Part shown: in pieces, positions 25,828-35,123 of the stretch
Numbering within the stretch: position 1 is the stretch's first letter
Layout of the letters: each line of letters begins with the position of its first letter
Source: Actinoplanes siamensis
GTDB taxonomy: Bacteria > Actinomycetota > Actinomycetes > Mycobacteriales > Micromonosporaceae
DNA: 64,000 nucleotides
Reading direction: 5' to 3'
Assembly: GCF_016862395.1 (NCBI RefSeq)
Contig: NZ_BOMW01000043.1
Span: 1 to 64,000 of the forward strand
Position numbers and translations under genes: made by a program
Notes under the pieces: model-generated
What the model was told of the DNA's origin: nothing
Seen by the model: the letters and a program-made list of their open reading frames with translations, nothing else
Database searches by the model: none

Positions 25828-27906
25828 CTATCGGTCTTGCGCCGCCCGCGCGTCCCTCGCGACGCGGACCAGTTCCACCAGCCCGCCCGCGTATTCCTGC
25901 GATTCGGCGTGCGCCTCGTCGAACGGCGGCTGGAACCCGACCCCCTCCCACTGCGAGGTCGCGGGGTTCCAGATGTCGTTGCCCACCTCGAAGTCCCAGG
26001 CGTCGATGCCGAGCTCGTAGTAGAGCTGGTCGGCCGAGTTCCCGGCCGCCGAGTAGAGCACGTCAGCGACCGGCCCGGTGTACGACGGCCAGGTCACCGT
26101 CCCGCGGGAAGCGGCGATCGCGCCGACGATGCGGCGGGCGCTGTCCAGGTAGAACTTTGACTCGTCGATGGACGGGCGGGGGAGTGTGACCCGGCCCTCG
26201 GCCTTGTACGACCCGGGCGGCCACATGAAATATCCGCCGTAGGAGTGCACGTTCATCGCGAACTCGATGTTCGGGTGCGCCGACGCGAGCGCGATCACGT
26301 TGCTGCTCTCCGCCTCGGACAGCTCCGCGGTGCCGGCGTAGGTGCCGGACAGGCAGTTGGCGCTGCCGCCCACGTAGCCGTCGAAGTACGACCCGACGGT
26401 GTAGTTGCGGTTGACGTCGACGCCCCACGAGTCCCGGTTGCGCGGGTCCCGGTTGGCGCCGGTGCAGTGGTTGACCAGGTTCTTGCGCTGGAAGTTGTAG
26501 TCGTTGAACGAGTAGTTCGCGCCGTCCGGGTTCACCGTCGGGATGACGAACACGTCCACGTTGTCGACCAGGTCCCTGGTCGCCGCGTCGGTGGCGTAGT
26601 TGGCCAGCAGCCGCTCCGCGAACTCCAGCGTGACCAGCGGTGTCGCCCATTCGCGCGCGTGCTCCTGGGAGTACGCCAGCACGCCTACCTTGGAACCGTC
26701 GCGGACCTTGCCGATCCGCAGCGCCTGCACGGTCCACGGCTTCTTCGGCACCTCGGTGCCCTTGAGGCCGTCGTCGAGCCGGACCGGGGCGACGACGGGC
26801 ATCGGCAGCCCGGCCGAGCCGGACTCGACGAACGCGCGGAACTTCTGCGGGTACTTGGCGGTGATGAACGCGGCCACGTCGTCGGTGGTGCTGATCGTCT
26901 TGCCGGCGTTGTCGGTGGCCAGGCGGATGGTCAGGACCCGGTCGGCGTACGACGCGGCCAGCGGCCGGTTGGCCGCCCCGGGGTCGACGGTGCGCACCTG
27001 CACGCCGTTCATGTTCTGGTCGCCGAACGTGACCGACTCGACCACCACGGCGGCCGCGTCCGGGTCGCCCAGGTAGGCCACCGCCGTACGCCGGTAGCCC
27101 TGGGTCTTGTTCGGCAGGTCGATCACGTCGACGAGTTTCGGGTACTGCCGGGCGAGCCGCTTGATCCGGGCGGTGATGTCGGTGGGCGTCAGGTACGCCG
27201 AGATGAAGTCCTTCTGGTAGCCGGCCGGGGTGGGCGGCGGTGTGGCGGACGGCCAGGGGGCCGGGGTGACCGCGCGGGACTTGCCGCCGAGGCTGGACGA
27301 CGCGGTGACGCGTACCGGTGTGGCCGGCAGCGGCTGCGGGAGCGAGTAGTGGTACTGGTATTCGCCCGAGTCCTCGAAGCGGACCAGCGGGAACGTGCCG
27401 GTGGCGCCGTCCGCGGTGGTCCAGGTGACGGTGATCTCGACGTCCGGGTCGTCGGTCGCGGTGGTGGCGACCTGGGTCTGCAGGAATGTGCGGCCGTTGG
27501 TGGTCCACCAGTAGGACTGCAGGAACTGCAGCGTGTCGGCGGCCTCGGCGAGGCGGCGGGCGGCCGGGCGGCGCGCGGCCGCGTCGGACTCGGTCTGGAT
27601 CAGCTGGACCGGGGTCGCACCGCTCCCGGTGAGCGCGGCGAGCTGCACGTCGTCGACCACGACGTCGGCGAGCACGGCGCCGCCGTCGGTCTTGGGCCGG
27701 GCGGCGAGGTCGGCGCCCGCGGCGACGAGGCGCTCCAGGGCGGCCTGGTCGGCCAGGCGGAAACGGATCAGCGCGTGCTCGCCGGAGCTGAGCGTGATCG
27801 CGGGCTGCGCCGCGGCGGTGGGCGCCGCGTGCGCCGGTGGTGCGGCGAATGGCAGTCCCAGAACGAGTGCGGCGGCGGTGGCCGCCCAGCGGGCTCTCGG
27901 TGACAT
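25828..27906 (-). CDS. Secreted M14 zinc carboxypeptidase
   Basis: 692 residues from ATG 27906, five bases after AGGAG. A signal peptide ends near AHA. An N-terminal region of about 200 residues precedes the peptidase M14 domain. Zinc ligands are visible as HARE (about residue 415) and the His of NVHSYGG (about 560); the catalytic Glu lies in WDFEVG near residue 645. A DVNRNY substrate-binding motif is also present. The enzyme should remove C-terminal residues from peptides outside the cell. It is followed by a strong terminator and is monocistronic. Confidence 0.92.
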   Translation of the reverse strand: MSPRARWAATAAALVLGLPFAAPPAHAAPTAAAQPAITLSSGEHALIRFRLADQAALERLVAAGADLAARPKTDGGAVLADVVVDDVQLAALTGSGATPVQLIQTESDAAARRPAARRLAEAADTLQFLQSYWWTTNGRTFLQTQVATTATDDPDVEITVTWTTADGATGTFPLVRFEDSGEYQYHYSLPQPLPATPVRVTASSSLGGKSRAVTPAPWPSATPPPTPAGYQKDFISAYLTPTDITARIKRLARQYPKLVDVIDLPNKTQGYRRTAVAYLGDPDAAAVVVESVTFGDQNMNGVQVRTVDPGAANRPLAASYADRVLTIRLATDNAGKTISTTDDVAAFITAKYPQKFRAFVESGSAGLPMPVVAPVRLDDGLKGTEVPKKPWTVQALRIGKVRDGSKVGVLAYSQEHAREWATPLVTLEFAERLLANYATDAATRDLVDNVDVFVIPTVNPDGANYSFNDYNFQRKNLVNHCTGANRDPRNRDSWGVDVNRNYTVGSYFDGYVGGSANCLSGTYAGTAELSEAESSNVIALASAHPNIEFAMNVHSYGGYFMWPPGSYKAEGRVTLPRPSIDESKFYLDSARRIVGAIAASRGTVTWPSYTGPVADVLYSAAGNSADQLYYELGIDAWDFEVGNDIWNPATSQWEGVGFQPPFDEAHAESQEYAGGLVELVRVARDARAAQDR

Positions 27907-28252
27907 CACGACTCCTGATGGTAGAAAGACGTGAGATCACCCCATCGCGCCGATCGATCTATGTCAACACATCGATTACTGCGGAGGTGTGCGGCGCGAC
28001 ATGGACCAGGCCGGGCACGCGGACGGCGGCCCGGGGCGGCCGTCGAGCAGCTTCACCGGTCAGGTGACCGCGAACGATCTCGCCGGCCGGCTGCGCCTGC
28101 CTGCGGCAGATCAGCGGGCAGCGCATCGGTCCCTGGGTGGACGGAGACCGGTTTCCCTCGAGCCCGACGGCGCGGCCACCGACGGCCAACCTTATACGTG
28201 CGCCGGTTTGACCCCGTACGTCCGTGGTAAGCGAGCGCCGTGATGAGGTCCA
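27907..28252. other. Divergent intergenic region
   Basis: The 346 bases between two divergent genes hold the carboxypeptidase ribosome site and a minus-strand TTGACA (27962-27967) without a clear -10 partner. No gene or RNA is recognised. Confidence 0.4.
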
Positions 28253-30118
28253 GTGAAGCATGACGACGAGTTCGGCGCTCTGGTAGGTGAGCCGGAGGAG
28301 GTTCTGCGGATCTTCGAGTCGATGCCGGTCATGCTGGCCGGTCTCGCCGGGCCGCGGCACCGGTTCGCCGCCGTGAACCGGGCTTACCGGGAGACGTTCG
28401 AGCGGGCCGGGTATGTCGGCCGCCCGTGGGGCGAGGTGTTCCCCGAAGCGGCCGGCCGGCAGCTGACCGAGATGATGGACCGGGTCTACGAGACCGGCGT
28501 CGCGCAGGCGCGCGACGGCTGGCGGGTGCAGGTTGCGAACCCGTCCGGCGGCCGGGTCGAGGAGCGCTGTCTCGACGTGGTCGTCGTACCGCGCCGGGAC
28601 ATCGCCGGCGCCCTCACCGGGGTCAACGTCGTGACCGTGGACAGCGCCGGGCGCTCCCCGCACCCTCGGGACGTGACCGTCGCGCTGCAGCGTCAGCTGC
28701 TGCCGCCGGGCCTGCCGGTGTTGCCCTCGGTGCGGATCGCCGGCAGTTACCTGGCCGGCGGGACCGAGGACGCGGCCGGCGGTGACTGGTTCGACGCGGT
28801 GCCGGCGCCCGGCGGACAGGTCGTCCTGGTGGCGGGCGACGTGGCCGGGCACGGGGTGCCCGCGACCGCGGCGATGGGACAGCTGCGCGCGGTGCTGCGC
28901 GAGCGGCTGGACGCCACCGGCGACATCCTGGCAGCGGTGGCCGCGGCCGACCGGACGGCTCCGGGGGTGCCCGGCGGGCCTGCCACGACCGTGTGCGTGA
29001 CGCTGCTCGACCCGGCCGACGGCACGCTGACCTACTGCTGCGCGGGGCACCCGCCGCCGCTGATCACCGGCGCGGCGGGCACCCGGTTCCTGGCGCTGAC
29101 CGGGCACGGGCCGCTGGGCACCGGGAGCGCGTTCGGTGTGCGGCGCGACCGCCTGGAGCCGGGCGAGCTCGTGCTGCTCTACACCGACGGCATCATCGAC
29201 CGGCCCGGGCGCACCCCGGCCGCCGCCACCGTCGAGCTGGCCTCGGTCGTGCACGGCGCCACCGCCGAGCAGGCCACCACCAGGCCGCTGGAACTGCTGG
29301 CCGGCCGGACCGGGCACACCGACGACATCGTCCTGCTCGCGGCGCAGCGGATCGTTCCCGTGCCGCCGTTGCACCTGAGGCTGCCCTGCGAGTCGGCGGC
29401 CATCCGCCAGACGCGGGCGGCCCTCGGCCGGTGGCTCGACAGGCATCAGGCCGGTGACGAGGACCGGTCCGCTCTGGCGCACGCGGTGGGGGAACTGGTC
29501 ACCAACGCCGTCGAGCACGCCCACCCGGACCGTCCGGGGGGCACCGTCACGGTCACCGCCGAACTGCGCGACGACGGCGAGGCGCGGATCACCGTCGCCG
29601 ACGACGGCCGGTGGCGGGAGCGGACCCGGCCCGGCGACGCGGGGTTCCGCCGGGACCACGGCCTCGGCCTGCTGCTGGCCGCCGCGTTCGCGGACCACCT
29701 GGACGTCGGCCACGGCGTGCACGGCACCACCGCCACGATCCGGCGCCGCATGTCCCGCCCGGCCCGGCTGCTGACCGCCGAACCGGGTGGCGGCGACGGC
29801 TGCCCGGCGCCGGAGACCATGCTCATCGTCGATCAGCCGCGGGCGCCCGGCAACCGGGTCGCGATCCACGGGCCGCTGGACACCGGGACCGCCGCCCGCC
29901 TGGCCCGCGAGCTCGACGAGCTCACCCTCGGCGGCACCTGCGAGCTGGTCGCCGACCTGAGCGCGGTCACCCAGCTGGCCAGCGCGGCGGTGGCCGTGCT
30001 GTTCGACCGCCCGGCGTTGCGGCTGTTCGCGCCGCCGGGCAGCGTCGCGCACCACGTCCTGGAAACGGTCCATCTCCCGCACAGCACGACCGACCCGCAC
30101 CCGAGCGGGGCGGCGTAG
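28253..30118 (+). CDS. PAS-PP2C-HATPase-STAS fusion (partner-switching phosphatase/anti-sigma/antagonist)
   Basis: 621 residues carrying four modules in order: a PAS domain (about 10-125), a SpoIIE/RsbU-type PP2C phosphatase (about 135-350, with GGDWFDAV, GDVAGHGVPA and GHTDDIVLLA), an RsbW-type HATPase (about 365-495, VGELVTNAVEHAH and HGLGLLLAA), and a STAS-like domain (about 515-610). Normally these are separate proteins that control a sigma factor through phosphorylation of the antagonist. Here one chain could sense, phosphorylate and dephosphorylate. The free STAS protein encoded just downstream is the obvious substrate. Start is GTG 28253. The last domain's Ser is in LASAAVAVLF. Confidence 0.88.
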   Translation: MKHDDEFGALVGEPEEVLRIFESMPVMLAGLAGPRHRFAAVNRAYRETFERAGYVGRPWGEVFPEAAGRQLTEMMDRVYETGVAQARDGWRVQVANPSGGRVEERCLDVVVVPRRDIAGALTGVNVVTVDSAGRSPHPRDVTVALQRQLLPPGLPVLPSVRIAGSYLAGGTEDAAGGDWFDAVPAPGGQVVLVAGDVAGHGVPATAAMGQLRAVLRERLDATGDILAAVAAADRTAPGVPGGPATTVCVTLLDPADGTLTYCCAGHPPPLITGAAGTRFLALTGHGPLGTGSAFGVRRDRLEPGELVLLYTDGIIDRPGRTPAAATVELASVVHGATAEQATTRPLELLAGRTGHTDDIVLLAAQRIVPVPPLHLRLPCESAAIRQTRAALGRWLDRHQAGDEDRSALAHAVGELVTNAVEHAHPDRPGGTVTVTAELRDDGEARITVADDGRWRERTRPGDAGFRRDHGLGLLLAAAFADHLDVGHGVHGTTATIRRRMSRPARLLTAEPGGGDGCPAPETMLIVDQPRAPGNRVAIHGPLDTGTAARLARELDELTLGGTCELVADLSAVTQLASAAVAVLFDRPALRLFAPPGSVAHHVLETVHLPHSTTDPHPSGAA

Positions 30119-30155
30119 GCTGGAGCACGGCCACCCAGCCTTCAAGAGCGAGGGG

Positions 30156-30560
30156 ATGGGGTCCGGAGCACAGCGGGAGATTTCCTTGACTGGCGACGAC
30201 ATCGCCCAGGGCCTGACGGATCTGGGTCATCAACTGCTCTTCCGGGTGGCCGGTGCCGAGGGCGTCGGCCCGCTGCGCCTCACCCTCGCCGGTGAGCTGG
30301 ACGGCGAGGAGGCCGACAACCTCCATGCCGGCTTCGCCGAGTTGCTCGCGCGGCACCCCGGCCGGCCGATCCGGATCGACGCCGGCGATCTGATGTTCCT
30401 CGACTCGTCAGGCATCCGCGCGCTGCTGATCTGCCGGGTGCGTGCCCGGGCGGCAGGCGTCCGGCTGTCGATCACCGAGATCAGCAAGATCGGATTCCAG
30501 GTCCTGCAGGTTTCCGGTCTGCTGGGCGCCTTCGGCGACCCGCGGGAGAAAGCCGCGTGA
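30156..30560 (+). CDS. STAS-domain anti-sigma factor antagonist
   Basis: 134 residues from ATG 30156. A STAS domain spans about 38-130; the phosphorylatable Ser is in MFLDSSGIRALL, so it should be a functional RsbV/SpoIIAA-like switch protein. It lies 37 bp after the PAS-PP2C-HATPase-STAS gene and in the same direction, making it the likely substrate of both the kinase and phosphatase modules. It ends four bases from the convergent histidine kinase gene. Confidence 0.88.
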   Translation: MGSGAQREISLTGDDIAQGLTDLGHQLLFRVAGAEGVGPLRLTLAGELDGEEADNLHAGFAELLARHPGRPIRIDAGDLMFLDSSGIRALLICRVRARAAGVRLSITEISKIGFQVLQVSGLLGAFGDPREKAA

Positions 30561-30563
30561 GGA

Positions 30564-32654
30564 TCAGTTCTTTCGTACGGCCGGCGTGCCCTTGCGCGGA
30601 TCCGCCCCGAGCGGCTCGGCGACGTGGCGCACGGGCGGGCGCGGCACGGTGAGCGTGAAGGTCGATCCGTTCGGCTGGTGCGGCCGGTAACTGACGGTGA
30701 TGCCCCCCGCCTCGGCCAGCTGCCGCACCAGGTAGAGGCCGAGCCCGGTGCCCGGTTTGGTCACCGCGACCCCGGTCTCGGCCCGCGCGAACCTGTCGAA
30801 CAGGTGCGGCACGAACGCCTCCGGCACGCCCTCACCGTTGTCGGTGACGTGGATGTCGACGTGGCGGGGGTTCCCGACGATCCGGATGGTGACCGGCGGC
30901 GCGCCGTACTTGATCGCGTTCCCGACCAGGTTGCCGAGGATGAGCTGCAGGTGGGCGGGGTCGGCCAGGGCGATCGCCTGGTCCGGCGCCAGGATGTTGA
31001 TCGGCTGCTCGGGGGAGAGGCCCTGCGCGGCGACCGCCTCCGGCACGGCCTGGGAGAGGTCGAGCGCGACCGGGCGGGCCACGATCGCTCCCTCGTCGAG
31101 TTGGGCGAGCGTGAGGATCTCGCTGATCAGTTGGTCGGCGCGGTGCCCGGCGGCGAGCATCTGCCGTACGTAATGGGTCCGGTCCTGGTCGGACAGCTCG
31201 TCCCACTCGTCGATCAGCAGCTCGCCCCGGGCCACGATGCCGGTCAGCGGCTGGCGGACGTCGTGGGTCAGCATCGTGATGAAGTCGGCCATCTGCGCGT
31301 TGGCCTTCTGCAACTGTTCGGCCCGCTCGGCGAGCTCGGCCTTCTGCTGGTCGCGGATCCGCTCCAGCGCGTAGCGCTCGCTCACGTCGATGATCTGGCT
31401 GGCGAAGAACCGCGGGTGGCCGTCCGGCTCCCGCAGCAGCACGCTGGTCACCAGCGCCTCGATGTAGTGCCCGTCCGCGTGCCGGTAGCGTTTGTGCATC
31501 TCGAAGTCGTTGCGCCGGCCGGCGCAGCAGTCGTTCACGACCTGCAGGCAGGACGGGATGTCGTCGGGGTGGGTGAACTCGGTGAACTCGTGGCCGATCA
31601 GGTCGTCGGGCGCCCGGCCGAGCATCTGGCCGAGAGCCGGGTTGACCCGGGAGAACCGGCCCTGCGGGTCGGCGATCAGCATCCCGATCCGGGAGTAGTC
31701 GAACACCATGCGGAAGCGCTGCTCGCTGGCCTCCTGCTCGCGGCGGTGCCGGCGGCCGCGGGCCGCGGCGGCGACGACCAGCAGGCCGACGGCGGACGCG
31801 GCGACCACGGCGACCCGGCCGGCGGTCTCGTTGCCGCGTACGGAAGCGAAGAGCGCCGACTCCGGCACGGTCGCCGACAGCAGCCACGGGGTGTTCGGAA
31901 CGTGCTCCGACGAGTAATGCCACCATCGGCCGCCGTCCCGGTACCGGCCGCTCTCCTGCCGGGTCAGGGCGAGCGCCAGTTTCGGAGAGTCGGACGCCAG
32001 CGACGGCGTCGCGGGGTCCACGGGCCGGCTGCTGGCGGCGATGAGGCCGGACGGATCGGTCAGCTGCACCCGGACGCCGTTCACTGTCCAGGACGTGGCC
32101 AGGTAGGACGACAGCGGGCTGCTGGCGATCGGGATGGCGCCGGAGAACACCCGCCGCCCGGAGGAGGTGTCGAACGGCACCGCGAACGCGACCACCGGCT
32201 CGTCGCGCACGGCGGAGCGCACCACCGACGACACCGCCGGCCGGCCCTGCCGGGCCGCGATGCGCAGGTGCTCGTACGTCGAAACCAGTTCCCGGCCGGT
32301 GAGGGCCGGGTCGGGCGGGACGGCGTGCAGCAACCGCCCGCGGGAGTCGATCAGAACCGCCGCCGGGTAACCGAAACCGCCCACTGCGCGGACGAAGTCC
32401 CGCTCGCTGACCACCGGATCGGCGAGCATCGCGCGCGCCTGCGCCCGCTCCCGGTCGATCAGGTCGGCGGCATAGTTGCTGACGAAGTTGCCCACCTGCC
32501 TCAGCCGCACCTCGAACTGCTGCGTCAGCCACGCCCGGCTCTGTGCCTGTGACCACAGCAGCGCCGTCGTTCCGCCGGCGGTGAGCATCAGCCAGATCGC
32601 CAGCGGGACAGCCACGAAACGCCACCACGCCCGTGGCGACCAGCCAGCCCGCAC
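30564..32654 (-). CDS. Sensor histidine kinase with Cache and PAS domains
   Basis: 696 residues. A first membrane helix (about 11-35), an extracytoplasmic double-Cache-like region (about 40-275), a second helix (about 280-300), then a PAS domain (about 315-435) with its PAC tail, a coiled linker, HisKA with the phospho-acceptor His in MLTHDVRQPLTG (about 458), and HATPase (DNGEGVPEAF, GTGLGLYLVRQL). It should phosphorylate a response regulator, none of which is adjacent. It is convergent with the STAS gene, ending four bases away. Confidence 0.9.
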   Translation of the reverse strand: MRAGWSPRAWWRFVAVPLAIWLMLTAGGTTALLWSQAQSRAWLTQQFEVRLRQVGNFVSNYAADLIDRERAQARAMLADPVVSERDFVRAVGGFGYPAAVLIDSRGRLLHAVPPDPALTGRELVSTYEHLRIAARQGRPAVSSVVRSAVRDEPVVAFAVPFDTSSGRRVFSGAIPIASSPLSSYLATSWTVNGVRVQLTDPSGLIAASSRPVDPATPSLASDSPKLALALTRQESGRYRDGGRWWHYSSEHVPNTPWLLSATVPESALFASVRGNETAGRVAVVAASAVGLLVVAAAARGRRHRREQEASEQRFRMVFDYSRIGMLIADPQGRFSRVNPALGQMLGRAPDDLIGHEFTEFTHPDDIPSCLQVVNDCCAGRRNDFEMHKRYRHADGHYIEALVTSVLLREPDGHPRFFASQIIDVSERYALERIRDQQKAELAERAEQLQKANAQMADFITMLTHDVRQPLTGIVARGELLIDEWDELSDQDRTHYVRQMLAAGHRADQLISEILTLAQLDEGAIVARPVALDLSQAVPEAVAAQGLSPEQPINILAPDQAIALADPAHLQLILGNLVGNAIKYGAPPVTIRIVGNPRHVDIHVTDNGEGVPEAFVPHLFDRFARAETGVAVTKPGTGLGLYLVRQLAEAGGITVSYRPHQPNGSTFTLTVPRPPVRHVAEPLGADPRKGTPAVRKN

Positions 32655-33054
32655 CCGTCCACCATTGCTCCGCGGCGGCCAGAACCGCAGCCTAATCCGG
32701 CAATCACCGCCGGCCCGTTGTTCCCGGCCGTTTTTCCGGATCGATGATCATGAACATTCCGTATCTTCACAGAAATGGGCCGGCGCCGGTGGCGGAGCCG
32801 CTCTGGCCTGGGCGGGATACGTCCGACAACGCTTACCCGGAGCGGGTCGTCCCTTCGGCTGGCCCCTGGTGGCGATCATCGCGACGGGTACGGCGGAAGG
32901 CATTTTCCGGGATGGACGGTAAGCCGGAAGACATCGATGAATCTTGAACCGTCGTCGATTCCGCGGCTAGCGTCTGCGGTGCGGAAACAACCGTGCAAGA
33001 TCCATGAGAAGTGGCGGATGAAGATGGAATTCTCACGGCGTCCCGGAGACGGCC
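32655..33054. other. Intergenic region between divergent genes
   Basis: 400 bases of somewhat lower GC without a supported gene. It must hold promoters for the histidine kinase and for the DUF2510 gene, but I see no convincing boxes. Confidence 0.4.
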
Positions 33055-33663
33055 ATGCGTAAGTTTCTGCTCTGGCTGGCGACGATGTGGGTCGGCATGA
33101 TCACATTCGTCGTCGTGTTCACCACGCTGATCGGCGCGAGCAGCGGGGCCGGGACGTTCCTGGGCAGCCTCGTCCTGTGGCTGTTCGCCCTGGCCGGCGG
33201 CATCGCGCTGAGCGCTCCGGCGTTCCTCAACCCGCCTGACGACAACGGCGGCGTGTGGTATTTCCGGCTGCCGCTGCCGTTGTGGATGTTCCTGATGATG
33301 ATGAAGCTGATGTCCTGGATCGGCTTCCAGGTGCTGCTCGGAGCCTGGATCCTGATCTTCAAGGTGCGCGACGACCGGCAGAACAAGCGACTGCCGGCCT
33401 TCAGCAACGGCGCCCAGCAGCCGGGCGCGCAGCAGCCCCCGTTCGCCCAGCAGCCGCCCGTCGCGCAGCAGCCCCCGTTCGCGCAGCAGCCGCAGTTCGC
33501 GCCGGGCCCGCAACCCGGCGCCGGCCCGCAGCCCCCGCCGGCCGGTCCGCCGGCCTCCTGGCAGGCCGACCCGACCGGTCGCTTCCGGCACCGCTGGTGG
33601 GACGGCGCCCGCTGGACCGACCGCGTCGCGAACGGCACCACGCAGACCACCGACCCGCTGTAG
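33055..33663 (+). CDS. Membrane protein with Gln/Pro-rich linker and DUF2510 domain
   Basis: 202 residues. Three membrane helices (about 4-30, 36-60, 72-102) are followed by a low-complexity linker of AQQPPF-type repeats (about 118-160), then a DUF2510 domain (WQADPTGRFRHRWWDGARWT). DUF2510 is a small Trp-rich module at the cytoplasmic or surface ends of actinobacterial membrane proteins. Function is unknown. Start is GTG or ATG at 33055-33057 (ATGCGTAAG). It stands upstream of the XRE regulator. Confidence 0.8.
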   Translation: MRKFLLWLATMWVGMITFVVVFTTLIGASSGAGTFLGSLVLWLFALAGGIALSAPAFLNPPDDNGGVWYFRLPLPLWMFLMMMKLMSWIGFQVLLGAWILIFKVRDDRQNKRLPAFSNGAQQPGAQQPPFAQQPPVAQQPPFAQQPQFAPGPQPGAGPQPPPAGPPASWQADPTGRFRHRWWDGARWTDRVANGTTQTTDPL

Positions 33664-33683
33664 GGGCGCCGGCTCCCCGCTGG

Positions 33684-33702
33684 GGTGTACTGACAGTGCA
33701 TC
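33684..33702. promoter_or_regulatory. Operator dyad upstream of the XRE regulator gene
   Basis: GGTGTACTG-A-CAGTGCATC; the left arm is identical to that of 34986-35004 and the right arm differs at two positions. It lies 36 bp before the regulator's GTG start, where autoregulation would act. Confidence 0.6.
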
Positions 33703-33737
33703 GCAGGCCAGCGACCTGAGGCCGTACCGTCGGGGTC

Positions 33738-34607
33738 GTGGACAACCGAGCCGAAGTCCGTGACTTCCTCACCTCGCGCCGGGCGAAGGTCTCGCCGGAG
33801 CGGGCCGGTATCCCCGCCGGCGGCCGGCGCCGCGTTCCCGGGCTGCGCCGCAGCGAGGTGGCGGCGCTGGCCGGGATGAGCGTGGAGTACTACGCGAAAC
33901 TCGAGCGCGGCTCGCTCGCCGGGGTCTCCGCCGGCGTCCTGGAGGCGATCTCCCGGGCGCTGCAGCTCGACGACGCCGAGCGGGCCCACCTGCTGCGCCT
34001 GGCCCAGGCGGCGAACGGCAGCAACGCGCTGCTGCGGCCCAGCCGGCGACCCCGGCAGTGGACGGTCCGGCCCAGCCTGCAGTGGTCGCTCGACGCGATC
34101 ACCGTGCCGGCGATCGTCGCCAACGGCCGCCAGGACCTGCTCGCCGCCAACCACCTGGGCCGCGCGATGTACAGCGACGTCTACGCCGACCCGGTGAGCC
34201 CGCCCAACTTCGGCCGGTTCACGTTCCTGGACAGCGCGGCCCGACGGTTCTACCCGGACTGGAACCTCGCCGCGGACATGCTGGTGGCCAACCTGCGCAC
34301 CGCGGCCGGCAAGGATCCGCACGACAAGGGCCTGCACGACCTGGTCGGCGAGCTGTCCACCCGCAGCGACGACTTCCGGCGCCGGTGGGGCGCGCACAAC
34401 GTGCGCACGCACGGCACCGGGATCAAGGAGTTCCGCCACCACATCGTCGGTGACCTGACCCTGGCGTACGAGAGCCTGGACCTGCGTGCCGACCCGGACC
34501 TGACCCTGACCATCTACTCCGCCGAGCCGCAGTCGCCGACCGCGCACGCGCTCACGCTGCTGGCGTCCTGGGCCGCGACCACCGGCGAGGTACGCGTCCA
34601 CAGTTAG
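33738..34607 (+). CDS. XRE-family regulator with MmyB-like ligand domain
   Basis: 289 residues from GTG 33738. A TACCGT box seven bases upstream of the start suggests a leaderless mRNA. An N-terminal HTH (about 10-75) is clear: RVPGLRRSEVAALAGMSVEY, YAKLERG. The C-terminal MmyB-like domain (about 105-280) binds a ligand, often fatty-acid or aromatic, in this family. Such regulators usually control a neighbouring dehydrogenase or reductase; the zinc alcohol dehydrogenase downstream shares its operator, so I infer it is the target. Confidence 0.88.
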   Translation: MDNRAEVRDFLTSRRAKVSPERAGIPAGGRRRVPGLRRSEVAALAGMSVEYYAKLERGSLAGVSAGVLEAISRALQLDDAERAHLLRLAQAANGSNALLRPSRRPRQWTVRPSLQWSLDAITVPAIVANGRQDLLAANHLGRAMYSDVYADPVSPPNFGRFTFLDSAARRFYPDWNLAADMLVANLRTAAGKDPHDKGLHDLVGELSTRSDDFRRRWGAHNVRTHGTGIKEFRHHIVGDLTLAYESLDLRADPDLTLTIYSAEPQSPTAHALTLLASWAATTGEVRVHS

Positions 34608-34610
34608 GGC

Positions 34611-34740
34611 GGCCCCGGACGCCCGCCCAGGGCGAAGGTGGCCCAGACCTGTTTGCCGGCGCCGGTGGCGTACCAGCCGACCTCCTCGGCCAGCCGCTCG
34701 GCCAGCACCAGCCCGAGTGCCGCCGGCGAAATCACCGCTG
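34611..34740 (-). pseudogene. HATPase-type regulator, C-terminal scar
   Basis: The minus strand reads ISPAALGLVLAERLAEEVGW, then YATGAGKQVWATFAL. This is the last part of small actinobacterial ATP-binding regulators (GLxLAERLAxEVGxYxTxxGKxVWA). The ATP-binding N-terminus is missing. Further debris up to 35060 shows phrases such as VPFADADWFRNVAPGG that I cannot place, so the 500 bp before the dehydrogenase gene are a scarred region. Confidence 0.4.
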
Positions 34741-34985
34741 GCCCGCCGGACCGGCCGGTGGATCACCAGCTCCGCTCGCCCCCCGGTGCGACGTTCCGGA
34801 ACCAGTCGGCGTCGGCGAACGGCACCCGGCGACCTTCGTCCAGAACCGCCGGATCTCCGCCTCCTCCGGCTTCCCCGAGGCGCCGCCGATCCGGATGGCG
34901 GCGTACTGCACAGGCTGGGCGCGCCGGTGGTGACGAAGCCCACCGCGGCGCTCCTGAGACAGGGCCGGCCGCCGGCCGTCCGACC

Positions 34986-35004
34986 GGTGTACTGCCAGTA
35001 CACC
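34986..35004. promoter_or_regulatory. Perfect operator dyad upstream of the alcohol dehydrogenase
   Basis: GGTGTACTG-C-CAGTACACC, perfect 9-bp arms about a single base. It lies 120 bp before the dehydrogenase start and about 60 bp before a possible promoter (TTGGGT 35064-35069, TATAGC 35086-35091). The same motif precedes the XRE regulator gene. Confidence 0.65.
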
Positions 35005-35123
35005 CATCGCTGGTGACTTGCTCGCGGCCCGGCCGTCGGGTGTGCTGGGGGGGTGCACCGTTTTTGGGTACCCGCATCCAGGTGATATAGCGGACAAGAC
35101 CCATTTTGCTCCAGGAGGATGTC

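Noticed and set aside
33400..33540. Short tandem CAGCAGCC-like units as a CRISPR or microsatellite array
   Set aside because: They encode the Gln/Pro-rich linker of the DUF2510 protein in frame; there are no spacers.
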